The position numbers were made by a program, and so were the translations under genes. From contig CM022670.1 of assembly GCA_012295275.1 (NCBI GenBank), positions 6,502,161 through 6,566,160 on the forward strand: a stretch of 64,000 nucleotides of DNA, in the 5' to 3' direction. Positions within the stretch are counted from its first letter, which is position 1, and each line of letters opens with the position of its first letter. Below the pieces are notes generated by a model. It saw only the letters and a program-made list of their open reading frames with translations. It did not search any database and was not told the origin of the DNA. The DNA comes from Chrysomallon squamiferum (taxonomy: Eukaryota; Mollusca; Gastropoda; Neomphalida; Peltospiridae). Below are positions 46,091-58,661 of the stretch, piece by piece.

Positions 46091-49000
46091 TGTCGTATTC
46101 TTGATCATTTTTAATGTAGTTTGAGAAAAGAAGGAAGACATCTACCACAACTAGAAAATGATAAATATTCGTTTTCAAGCATTTTCATTAATATAAATAT
46201 TAATGGTAACAATAAAAACAATAAATAAAAAACAATGATAAATATGTAACAGTAGCAATAAAAATAATATAATAATAAAATGATTTTGATACATGAATCA
46301 TACTTACCAGTAGGCAGATACATTTTTATGCGTCTATCCATGTTAACTTTCCATTTTTAAAATTTTCTACACAAAACTTTTCGTCTATGTTGAATGTTAA
46401 CTGTTTAATTGAAAGGGTTGGAAATTGTGTTTTTAAATATCCCATAGTGCATTGTGGTAAAACATACAAATATGTTTCTAGTGGTTTTGTTGCAGATTGT
46501 ACATTATCTGTCATCATCAAGTTAAATATTTACACAAGATGTTTATGCAGTGTTTATTTTCTATATTCACAAATATTTACATATTTCTAGTCTGCAAGTA
46601 AGAGGTGAGGATTAGTTTTAACTTATAATTCAACTTCATGCATTATCTTTTCTCATTAGTGTCCATTTGTCTGTCAGTCCAAACAAGTGTTTTTATAAAA
46701 ACTTAAAAAACATATATAAACTTGTTTAAACATCAACTGTATCCCCTCACAATTAGTTGACCCACGAACACTTACAAACTATAACAGTTCGAACATTAAA
46801 GATAAATTTTAGCTCTAAACTGATATAAACAAACTCTAGAAGACCATTTCAATAGCTGACCTAACTAAAATACTTTAAATTATTTATCTACATCTGTAGA
46901 TATACATTATAATATGAATATTAAAGGTCTTTTATTTGACATACCTTTCTAAAATTAATGTAAAAAAAAATGTCAGAATAGTTTTCTCTCTTTTTCTGTG
47001 TTTCTGTGACAAATATAATCCAGGTTCTATATTATGTGTGCTATTTACATGCTATACAATATATGTTGTATACAACTTTTGTACAATAACATACATTTTT
47101 TACTTACATTTAACAATTATATTTATGACAACCACAACTGTTCAAGATTCTCAGCTTGTTAAATTTTTTATTTTGTATTGGATGTGCAATATTCTGACTT
47201 GTTATCTATTTTATCAAATTCTTTTTAACAACTCCTCTTGTAACTGACAACCTTGGCAAAAGGGCCACTGTTCAAAATGGGCAGCTAAAACATCATTTAG
47301 TATATGATTTACATTTTAAAGTCTGCTGACAAAACATTTCTGTACATAATCTGTTGTTTTTTTAAATTAAAACACTTCTTTATTTTAATTATCTGGAAAA
47401 GATTCTTTTGAATTACTTTGCTTTTAAATTAAACTTAACATTTTTGAAGGATTTTAACCTGTGATTTACAAACATAGATTTTTCCTGTATTTGGAAACTA
47501 GTCGTCTTAATTTTTCTCTTGTTAGGTTAACTGCTTTTAGTGAAATCCTTTGTTTTTTGTTTATTTTTTAAACTTTTGTACACACACACTATTAAACATT
47601 TTTTTTCTTATTTGTTGTATTTGAGTTATGTTCAAATACATACACCCACACCCACACATAGGTATTATTGAAAATTTGAGTATTTGTAAAAATAATTGAA
47701 GAAAATAGTTACAGTCTTCAAATTATTTATTACTGTATTTATGAGTGGATGAAAATGGACGCACATAATTTTTCTTTATAAATAAAATTTGACCAAGTTA
47801 TATTGTATATTTATTACGAATGCAAAATATTTTATTAAAAAACTGTAGAATTTATATTTTTTGTTTTTAATATAAAAAGAAAAGAAAATATATAAATTTA
47901 AAGTCGTAATAATAAGTTATTTATTAGCTGATTTCAAATTACATACAATTTTGCAATTTTGCATTTGCTTCTTTTTAAATTTTTAAAGAAATTTGGCTAA
48001 ATACTGTTTTATTTATTTTCAACAATAAATAAATATAAAATTATTTAAATTTTAACCTCCTTGTTAGTCTTAATTTTTGTGGGTTTTTTGTTTTGTTTAT
48101 ATGAAATAAATGTTTAGAATCGTAGAATATTTTTTAAATTATTTATTACTTTTTGAAAACTGTTTGTAAATATCTGACGCTTGTATAGATCTTCTGTTTG
48201 TTAACAGATTATTTGTCTGTATGTAACAATAGTTTTACAACTTCTGTCAGCATTGATAACAGAATTTACAATAAAACTGGTCATAAAACTGATTTCATAA
48301 TTTAATTCCTTTATATTAATCAAGCAGAGACTGTGTATATTATTTCATTTTAATTTGGACTGAATGAAATTGTTGTTATTATTTTGATCAGTATTTTAAT
48401 CCATCCCTAAGTGCAAAAGTAAATATTGAATATTTTAAATACTTAACCAATTTTTATTTTATTTTTTTATTATTTAATTTATTTATATTAATAATGAATA
48501 TTTCTTGTCAACGATGAAATCTTCCAGAATATGAAATTTAAAATAATCAGAACCAAATTAGGCAAGGCAAAAATTTTCATTATGTTTATATATTTTTATC
48601 TCTGGATTTGAAAAGTAAAACAAAGTTGAAATAAGTTTAAAAGTTAAATTAAGAAATATTTTCAATCCTGCTTACACTTGAAGACAATGATTTCAGAAAT
48701 TGTTTTTATATTTAGAACATGAGAAACCAGCTCAGTGTCAGGCCACTAGGAATGGATTAAGACTTGACAAGGAGACTGCAGTGTGCAGTATGATTAATAA
48801 TTTCAGTTTGTAGAAATTTGTAAGTATGAAGATTGTTGCTTAAATATTGTATATCACCAGAAACATCTAGTCAGTATTAAAAACCTGTGATGTTTTCATT
48901 TTGTTATTTATTAATTAGTTGTTAACTGTTGCTGGAATTTTATTATAAAAAGCTGCTTTTTAATTAGCAGCAAGAATGTTTAAGCAAGATCTGGAGAGTG

Positions 49001-52000
49001 CCTGGTAACACACAGAAAAACATATTCTTGACCTCACCATTGAATCACAAATACCTTTTCTCTCTTAAGAAAAAAAAAAAAAATCATTTAATTTACTTTC
49101 TACATTGAGTGATACATAAAAGATAGAAATTCTTGAATACATTAAATTGTAAATCTTTTTCACCACTCCAGTATGAAGCCTGGATATCATTTAGCTGTAC
49201 CATAGTTAAACAAAAAAAACCCTGCCATTATGCTCATCTCAAGTTAAACTGTTACTACAAAACTTGATCACTATTTTAAAAGCAAACACAGAGATGAAAT
49301 ATTGAAATGTTTATTTTTTCAGTGTGACACTGATACAATAAATAGGGTACATGTTTGATTTCTCTCTCCATGCCAATCAGCAGCCTTCATCTGAGTCATG
49401 GAGCAAAGCACTATGGGTAATCACACACAATAACAAAAAAAAAACACAGTAACAAATCGGTCTAAGCATTAAAATGAAAAATCTCATGGAGTATATCTTC
49501 TAGTTACATCATTCTGTAACATATTTACATACAAAGAATATTTTTTAAAATGAGGTTAGTTTTTTTGTTTTTTTTAAATATCATCTGTCAGACTTTTAAA
49601 AAAAAATAAAAAAAAATTATATTGCTAGCAGATACAGCTTAATTTGTTAAACAAAGATGGTAATGATAGCAAATTAGCAAATATTTGTTTTTTCAACAGT
49701 GGTATTGTTTACAAATCAACAACCAAGACGTTGTGAAAATAGTTCCATAAATTTCCTGAGCTGAGTTATATCAAAATAATGTAACGAAGTGATTTATATA
49801 AAATAATTTAAATGTTTTTTTAGACAAAATTATATTTTTAAATGATCATTACTCATTTAAATGGTTAGTAACAACAACAAAAATAATAGTAAAATAATTA
49901 TTTACACTCCATGATGCTATAAATTAAAACTTTTTAAAGTGAACTTTAGAAACCTGAACATTAACTTCATTAAAAAAAAAAAAAGGTTTAAATAACAAAC
50001 GTTTTTCAACTGATTTTTACACTTGTAATTTCGCACATCACCAAAATCTACATTTAATTGCTATTTTTAGCAACTCTTAAATGTTTTTCATGACCATTGC
50101 TTAATTACAAATTACTAAATAAAAATTTAGAAATTAAATTTGAAAAAAAAAAAAAATGTAACATGATTATAATGAGGATGTGTCTACCTGTCAATTACTG
50201 AAATTGTAGTATTTACTAATATTTTGTGATATGATCTGGAAAGCAAATTATTCTTTTTCTTTTTTATTATTGCTATTTGTGATGTGATGGGTAAACTCCA
50301 ACTCCAAAAGGTTATTTAAAACACATCTAATTTATAAATGAATAATAGTTATAAAAACATTAAAAATATTGGCAGTAAAACCAAATAAAATATATATATT
50401 AAACAAAGAAGAAAACGCAAATATTCATGATTTCAAAATAAGAACATAACTTTGAAACTACAGAATGTAAATGTTTCTGAAATTTAAAATTACAAATTAA
50501 AGAGAAATTAAGAATTTGGTAAACTTCCAAAATTGACCACGGATGTTTCAATGGGCAATAAAATGTTTATTATTTTACACCTGAATTAAAACAGATCACA
50601 TCACATAATATTCCTGATTATAATGTACTAACAAACTAAATGTTAATCTGCAATGAACTGTAAAAATCAATTTCATTGATCTGTTTCATTTAGTGCTGAA
50701 ACAAGATATAAATTCTACAAACTCACTGAGATAATCATAAACTTTATTTAAAATAAATATTTGCAATCCGACATTCAAATTAAAAAAAAAAAAAACAAGT
50801 TAAAAGAGAAATTCACCGGATTGCATTTCACATAAAAAAAAATGAGAATATCACAATAATGAAAATTAAATTATTAAAATATGTTAGAATGTATGTACAA
50901 TAAGTTAAATATCTTCATAAACACTCGCTGGTATTTACAACATGAAAACTCCTATTTACAGTGTGTTAACTTGGCAAGATACTGCATGAAGTGTGTGTAT
51001 GTGTGTTTATATAATGAAAGTTTTAATAAATATATTATTTGTCTTCTTCAAAACACACACGTTTACCCTACAAAAGTTTCTTTTTTTCTACTTAACCTTT
51101 TTCTACCAGTAAAGTTTTTTTCAATATAATAAACGTAAAATATTGCTTCTTTGCTTTATAAAATAATTTTTCTACACCTTACATGTGTTTTTCTCAAATG
51201 TACTATAAAAAATATCTTTCTATAACATGAACTTTTCTAATCATGAAAGTTCTACTAAAAAACAAATGAAAGTTTTTCAACTTAATGCAAAGAACTTTTC
51301 TAAAATGAACACAATTTTTTTAATAATTTGTTTTCTTATTTTTGAAGTAATATAAATTTATTTCTAAGTAACAAAAATAAATAAATAAAGAAAGAAAGAA
51401 ATAAAGAAATAAAGAAATAAATAAAGAAAAATAAAAATGATTTTTATGCATCAAACACAAACAACAAGATCACTGATCACAATTACTTACTAATGATAAA
51501 ATTTTCACTTAAGCTGGGTACAAACGTTTCTCACAGGGTTTTAACAGTGAAAGTTAATGGTGATATTTACTTATATCAATAAGAAAACAAATTCAAAATT
51601 ATACACCCCAATTCCTAAATAAAATAATAAATAAAAAAATAAAAATAAATATATATTTTTTTAAATCCATAAAGAATTGAAAGCAAACAATTTTAACTTA
51701 GCTTTATATTATATCTAATTATTTTCAAAAAAAAAAAAAAAAAAAAGATGGAGGAAAAAGTAAACTGCAAGTGTTTGTAAGATGAAGTAAAAAAAAACAA
51801 AGGTAAAGAAATGTGGATTGTTGTTTTTTGCCAGTATTAACAGTCACACCCATTGACACAGGTTTAAAATCTAATTTAGGAATCTAACGAGAGAAAGTAA
51901 AACACACACTCTTCTTTAACAGTGTGCTTGACAAAAGCAGCCTCTGCCAGTGACAGGAGAAGTGTATATTAATTAAACACTGCGATATATGTTCAGTAAA

Positions 52001-54773
52001 CCTGCGTTATACACTTGTGTAAACTTCCCACCCAGGAGTAGCCACAAAGGGAGGCAACTTGTCACAGAATGAGACATTTTCTCAACAAAGCCGGTGTTGA
52101 CTTATTAGGTTCTGGTTTGAATGGGGAACTAGCAGCATCAGCAGCAAGCACCTCACAACTACATACAACCCATCAAACACTGCTCCCATCCTTTCACTTT
52201 TTTAAAAACCTTTTTTTTTTTTCCTTCCCCTAATCTGCATACTGCTGTTTATTTTATTCACCACAACCTATGTAGGTTTACTCACACACCTGTCAGTGCA
52301 AGCCTAATTACTGCCTGACCCTACCAGCCAGGTGCAAAGAACACCTGACACACCTATAAAGCCAGTGTAGAGCCCATTACTGCAGATTTAAATGAGGTGT
52401 GTCTGAACTTGGCGATGGCTGAGGAAAACGCCAGTCAAACACACGCCTAGTAGGAAAGTCTTCAGTAAATTTACATATGACCAAACCCATGTGACGCTGA
52501 ATGTAGAAAAGTCTAACAAGTCTCCACAAACTCAACAGACAGTGCTGTCTCGCTTTAATCAGTGTAAAATGTTCAGTGTACATTACAGAGAAATCAAGAC
52601 AACTGAAAGTTTGATGACAAACTGGCCCACAGTTTCAGTCCCAAACAGTGAAAACTTAAAACTGTAGAAACAACTAAATTCACTTATTCTGACTCTCATC
52701 CATATCTTCCTTTACTCTCTCTCTTTCTCTTTCACCCTCTCTCTTTTTTTCATCCTCTCTCTCTTACACACTATTTTTATTTTTGTGATTCACTCTCAGT
52801 TTTTTTATTTTTCTCTCTCACACAGTGTGTAAAGCAAAAATGAAAGTTTAAGATCAGGAAGAAAATAAATGTGTTGTTTGAATCTGAAAAGCAGATTTTT
52901 GTCTAGTTTTTCTTCTTTAGAGAAACGAAAAAGGAAAAAAGAAAAAAAAAAAAAAAGGAGCTACAACAAAATGAAACAGAAACCAATAACAAAGATAAAT
53001 TAAAACTTTCTTTTCACTATAGGAAGACACCAGTTTAAAAAGTGGAAGATCAAATATCTGTAAATTAAATATATTAATATAATAAATTAACAAAATGTGT
53101 TTTCATTTTCATTACAAAAAACCCAAACAAAACACAAACAAAATCTTCTGATCACAGATGTGAAATCAGAAAAAAACACAAAAAAAAACAAACCCAGCAG
53201 TGTTTTCACAATAAAATATTTGTGTACCATAGCAAGAAAAAAATAAAAATAAAAATAAATTAAATAAATAAAATAAAATACAAAACAAGTAAACAAAAAC
53301 ATAAGTTTGAAATGTTTCAACTGGCATGATAATTTTAAAATCTAAAAGAAAGTAATGAATTAGATATATTTCTTTTAAATCAAAGCCTTTAACATGATCA
53401 AATATATTATATATATTATTTTATCAAACTTAACAGTTTTTATTCATTTCTCAGTAACACATGTTAATTTTTTAACCATGATTATTTATAATTACTTACA
53501 TGAGTACAATTCAAAAGATTTATTCAATATTTGGTCATCACATAATATTTGGAAGTTGGCAACCTGTTTTGGTCATGTAAGTTTATTTTATTTCTTTTAA
53601 ATATTTTATCTTATACTATCATGATAATGTCTGATTATGGGTGCCTTATTTTAATTATTGTTTCCAGTAACATAGAATAATAATAATATAATAATGATAA
53701 TCATAACTTACCTAGTTTAGTCACTGATATTAACAAAATGATTTCAATGTTTTATATTTTGTACTTTTTTTCTCTAATAACAATATTAGGTAATAACAAA
53801 ATGTTTAACATAAATTACATTAATTAAAGTAACTTAATTCAAAATTTGTTCGAATAATTATTACATAAATGTTTGTAAATTTGTTTTGGATAAGATAACA
53901 GATTATTATACTTGTTTTCAAAGTTGTTTTAGATAATTATCATATACCATCATTATTATTATAGCATTTAGTACTATTACTATATAGTTTTTGATTGGGA
54001 TTTTTAACATATTTATTACATAGTTATTTAAATAATTATTTCTGTCATTATAAAATTTTTGTTTTTGTTTTACAAAGTTGGTTATTTAAATAATTATTTC
54101 AATTTTTCAATATTTAGTACACATTTATTTACATCATTATTACATAGCTTTTGGTTTGTTTTTTAACATAATCATTAAACAGTTTTAAATACATAATTAT
54201 TACATAATTGTTTAATTACTATTATATAGTTGTTTGGGGTTGATTTTTTTTTTTTTTTTTTCTCCCCAGATCATTTATTGCTTATATGGAAGACTGTAAA
54301 AGAGAAAAATAAACAATAAAATCAGTGATTTAATAAACTCAACAAAAGTTGTTCTTATCAGCAGTAACAAACTAAAACAAGAACAAACTGGGTTAAACAG
54401 AAACAAGCAGTGATAAAAATGTGTCATGGGAAGAAACCAAGTTATACTACACAGTGTATTACTACTTTTCAAACAACAATAATAATAATACAACAGAATA
54501 AAATGATAAATCTCATATATTATAAATTTATATATTTCTTAGCAGCTCAATTTACAAAAAAGCAGCAAGTTTGTTGTTTTTGTGTGTGTGTAAATGTGTG
54601 TGTACCAAAAGAGACAAAACTGATAAAAAAAAATAATTTTCACTCTTCGAGATATTACTTTGTGTATTTTTGCATTGTTGTTGTTGTTGTTGCTGTTGTT
54701 GTTGTAACAAAACAAAAGCAGAATCATCACTTTGCATTATCTGTCAATATGTTTAACAAAATAAAGTAAAAAA

Positions 54774-54804
<31 letters not shown>

Positions 54805-55135
54805 GTAATAATATAAAATAATGAAAGTCATAAAACTTGACAAAACAGTCCAAACAAGAAAACTGTTTGTAACTTGGTAATGACAAATAAACAACAAACC
54901 AGAATTGAAACATTTTAAACTCAGAAACGAAAACTCTTTAACAAACAAGTATACCTGAGTTTCATTTCCAAAATTTTCAACATTAAAACTCACTTTTACT
55001 TAAACATCAGCTTAGTAATTCCTTCTGGATATCTCACACGTATAATTGTCTGGTAATATTATAAAATAGTATACAGCTGGAAGCATTAAATATATGAAGA
55101 GAAAAAAGTGACCTGATCTAGGTTTTCATGACAAA
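46090..55135. other. AT-rich gap between MGAT4 and KLF, tail to tail
   Basis: The two genes converge on this 9-kb stretch. It is mostly A/T homopolymer-rich with no recognisable exon. The only clearly different patch is 52000-52570, which is richer in GC and low in repeats. The part nearest 55135 may hold KLF 3'UTR or the 3'UTR of the orphan exon. Short simple repeats: (TTG)n 54675-54707 and (ATA)n 54770-54806. Confidence 0.5.
52000..52570. promoter_or_regulatory. GC-richer patch with repeated CACCTG/AGGTGT motifs
   Basis: CACCTG E-boxes and AGGTG-type half-sites recur several times between 52265 and 52405 in an otherwise AT-rich gap. It could be a conserved element or part of a long KLF 3'UTR. 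A short minus-strand frame (52377-52583) shows no similarity I recognise. Confidence 0.2.
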
Positions 55136-55444
55136 TCACACACTGGGTGAAGTGTTTGTTAAGTACTTTTGAAAAATGGAGCTGTAGTAGTTGATTGTAG
55201 CATGAAAGACAGCAGACATACAGAGAATGCCGATGTTGCTGGCACTGTCGAGGTCATCATCATCCTTGTTGTATGAGGACACAGTGAGGAGAACACTATG
55301 ATCACTAACAACAACACATGTAGAGAGCATCTTGGAACAAATGTCCTTTATAGACAGTGTCCACTGTTCCAAATGTGTACTGGTTGTACAGTGCATCTCT
55401 GTAATCAGGTTGACATGGTTGTAATGTCTTCCTCTAAAGAATAC
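55136..55444 (-). CDS. Unidentified terminal exon, 102 codons
   Basis: A minus-strand open frame begins directly after a long pyrimidine tract and GCAG acceptor (exon start 55444, phase 0) and ends at TGA. Its product (VFFRGRHYNHVN... to ...LTNTSPSV) has balanced amino-acid composition, not the Lys/Asn/Phe/Tyr bias of chance frames in this DNA, which suggests a genuine exon. I do not recognise the family. It lies 220 bases past the KLF stop codon in the same direction. No KLF zinc-finger donor has the phase needed. The only phase-0 donor seen upstream is at 62015, so it could be an alternative last exon skipping the fingers, the end of a gene surrounding KLF, or a decayed retrocopy. Confidence 0.5.
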   Translation of the reverse strand, partial: VFFRGRHYNHVNLITEMHCTTSTHLEQWTLSIKDICSKMLSTCVVVSDHSVLLTVSSYNKDDDDLDSASNIGILCMSAVFHATINYYSSIFQKYLTNTSPSV

Positions 55445-55664
55445 CTGCAAAAAAAAAAACAATTGACCAAATATATTCTACTTTATATTTAGTAAAGGTT
55501 GATCTTCAGCTTAAATCCAAAGATAAAACAATCATATGTATGCACTTAATTTTTTAATTTTGATTTTATTAAAGATTAAATTGACAATAATGACAAAGCA
55601 AGCCAATGGTAAAATTCACGGATACAAATTATGATATAGTTAATAATTTAAAAAACCGAACCTT

Positions 55665-57683
55665 TCAGTGTCTCTTCATGTGCAGTGACAAGTGGTCGGA
55701 ACGTGAAAAAGCTCGGTCACACACGTGACACTTGAATGGTTTGTCACCTGTGTGTTTTCTGTAATGTCTAGTTAGTTCGTCAGATCGGGCAAAGCGCCAC
55801 GTACACCCCTCCCAGTTACACACATACGGCTTCTCTCCTGAAAACAAAAACATCTCAACACTCACATATCTTTTTCATTTTTACTTTTTACCTGTATACC
55901 TGTAAACTACACCTGATGAAAGTACACCTATTTCCTTTATATTTCTTTTCTAATAATTATTTTATTTCTCATGGTTTTCTTTTGTTCAGTTTTTTATTCT
56001 TTTAAAGAATTATTTAGAGAAAAAATTATTTGTTCATCACTAGTTATAATACTATTATTGACATTATTGCTGTTGTTTTTTCTGTGTTTCAGTTAATATC
56101 ATTAGAGCATACTGATTTGTTTCCTACCAACAGTTAATATTTGAAATTTAAAAATAAAATTAGTCTTCAGAAGAAACTTTATTTTCTATTTACTGAACAG
56201 ACTTTTATACATTATCTTTCCACATTTTTCACATACAATGTTAAAGCTTGGTACTGAAGATGATACTACACAACATGTGATGTAAAATAACCCATTGATC
56301 TGATCCTACATTCATCGGATTTTGGCCAAGACTTTAATCCTATTACAACTGTAGAAATATAATAAAAATGATAAGCAACTATTCTATGATAAAAAGTAAT
56401 AAATGACTTGTATGTACCTGTGTGTGTTCTTCGATGTGCTTTAAGATGAGAACTCTTTGTGTAAACTTTCATGCACCCGTCAAAGTCACAGCGATGTACC
56501 CTTCGTTTCTTCTCTGCCTGTGACAAGTCGCTGCACTTAGCAATCGATGACATCGTGTACGGGCTTTTCCTTCCTCCATTTTCTAGATATTTAAACTGTC
56601 TGCAACAACAGATTTTATATTTTACATTAGATAATATTATCTGTGAATTATAATTCTTCCATTCTCTAGATATTTAAACTCTGCAATAACAAATTTTATA
56701 TTTTACATTAGATAATATTATCTGTGAATTATAATTCTTCCATTCTCTAGATATTTAAACTCTGCAATAACAAATTTTATATTTTACATTAGATAATATT
56801 ATCTGTGAATTATAATTCTTCCATTCTCTAGATATTTAAACTCTGCAATAACAAATTTTATATTTTAAATTAGATAATATTATCTGTGAATTATAATGCT
56901 TCCATTTTCTAGATATTTAAACTGTCTGCAATAACAAATTTTATATTTTACATTAGATAATATCTGTGAATTATAATTCTTCCATTTTCTAGATATTTAA
57001 ACTGTCTGTATCAACAAATTTTATATTTTATGTGAATTTTACTTATGAATTCTTACTTATTCTATTTTTCTTTGATATTTAAACTGTGGTAAATATAAAT
57101 TTACAACAAACAAAATGTAGAAATACAAACTATTTAAATTTATAAGAAAACACATCCCACAGATGTGAAAGATATGTTAGAGACACTGTTTAGAATGGGA
57201 TATATCTTAGTGGGAGATGTTTTTCTCTACAAGATTAAATTTATAACAAGTGCTCTATCACTGTAATACATCCACTCACTTGAAATTTACTTAGTGACTT
57301 AGAAATTTAAAAATATATAAAAAGAAAAAAGTTATGTCTGACAGGCTGATGTCATTTCGTATTTCCTGATTACAGTCACATCAGTCAAAAAGTGACAACA
57401 TCAAAAACAACTCACAAGACAAGTTTCTTTTTTTTTTACTGAATATCTAACCTCATTTACCTTTCTTTCTTGTTCAGTATCAGCAAACTATGAATATTAT
57501 ATATTTTTAATTTTATCAAATAAAATCCTGTTTTTGTTTTCTTTCTAAACAGTAAAGAAGATGCTGGTTCAGTTTTATTTATGATAATGAAAAATCATTA
57601 AAAATGTATTATTTTTAACCAGTAACCAGTTGAATTTTCTCCCTCTTTTATGATTCATGTATCAGAGAATTATTTAGATATAA

Positions 57684-57727
<44 letters not shown>

Positions 57728-58461
57728 TGAAAACAACTCACTTGAGCTGTAGCTTTTTTGTGAGATTTTTCTTTCAAACTGGGTCTTAATAAACTATTTT
57801 TAATTGATAATGTGTGTGAGTTTGTGTGGATATATGCATGTGGGTGTGTGTGTGTGAATATGTGTGAATGAGTGTGTGTGTCATCTGCATGTATATGTGT
57901 GTGTGTTTTTATATTAAAGTGTATGTCTGTGTATGTGTGGATGTCTATGTGGAGGTGTATGAATATGTGTGTATGTCTGTGTATGTTCGTGTCTGGGTAA
58001 CTGTGTGTGTGTGTGTGAGTGTGTGTCTGTATATCTGTGTGTGTGTGTGTGCATCTGTGTATCTGTGTGTGTGTGTGTGTCTGTCTGTCTGATAACCAAA
58101 CTTACTCTGAAGCTTCTTTTATTCGCCTCAGAGACAGGAGAGCTGCAGAACCAATCTTGTTCACTGAGTCTATGGTGACGTTTGGGTGATCTTCATGTTC
58201 TGTAAACAGTTCAAACAGAACCTTTATATCACACTGTACATTGTTTTTTTGTTCATTTTTCACTTTGGCGTTTTTCAAGGAATAAAAGTTTTAACTTTGA
58301 TAAATTTCCACAAATCATATGAAAGATGATGATAATGATGAATATCATTAATTTTATTATTATATTATTATTTAAATATATTTCATCATAATAGTGCAGG
58401 CATAGTGAAACAATGGTAACCATCTGCATGAGTGTTTATATATATATATATATTTATTTAT

Positions 58462-58493
<32 letters not shown>

Positions 58494-58661
58494 ACACACT
58501 CAGACACATATATAAATTGTTTTCCCATTCCAGACAAAATAAAACTAAATCCTACCTTTTCTAGCAACTCTAAGATCAAGACCCTGATGAATATCAAGAA
58601 CATTTTCAGTGCTTGGAGGTCTCTTGTTGATAGACAAATCTACTGGCTCAGTCTGAATAGG
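55665..58661 (-). CDS. KLF3/8/12: Kruppel-like transcription factor, KLF3/8/12 group
   Basis: A nuclear repressor-type factor binding CACCC/GC-rich DNA. Coding exons on the minus strand: 58661-58556, 58199-58106, 56599-56418, 55837-55665, in matching phases. The first of these encodes [17 protein letters not shown], with the PVDLS motif through which KLF3, KLF8 and KLF12 recruit the corepressor CtBP. The second encodes [17 protein letters not shown], close to the NVTLDSVNETGSTAL block of KLF12. The last two encode three C2H2 fingers ([29 protein letters not shown]...HYRKH, CHVC...HMKRH) joined by TGEKPY and TGDKPF linkers. The protein stops directly after the last finger histidine, whereas the vertebrate proteins carry a few more residues. 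The serine-rich middle of the vertebrate proteins is absent. The start codon is not certain; see 62015-62077. Confidence 0.92.
56577..57060. repeat. About 81-bp tandem array carrying the KLF finger-exon acceptor
   Basis: The string 'gatatttaaact' recurs at 56586, 56669, 56750, 56831, 56912 and 56992 (spacing 83, 81, 81, 81, 80). The first is the real exon start with its TTGCAG acceptor; the other five lie in the intron, and each repeats about 25 exon bases, four with the acceptor AG. The copy at 56912 keeps the exact exon-start spacing; the middle copies have lost two bases there. Confidence 0.95.
57670..57724. repeat. Long poly-T tract in KLF intron
   Basis: A T-rich homopolymer of about 50 bases with two C interruptions, in the intron between the second and third recognised exons. 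Confidence 0.9.
57808..58092. repeat. GT-rich degenerate microsatellite next to a KLF exon
   Basis: About 285 bases of GT/GTCT/GTAT units ending 13 bases from the donor of KLF exon 58106-58199. All Val/Cys frames over it are artefacts. Confidence 0.9.
58436..58502. repeat. (TA)n then (CA)n microsatellite in KLF intron
   Basis: Short TA and CA runs in the 356-base intron between the PVDLS exon and the next exon. Confidence 0.9.
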
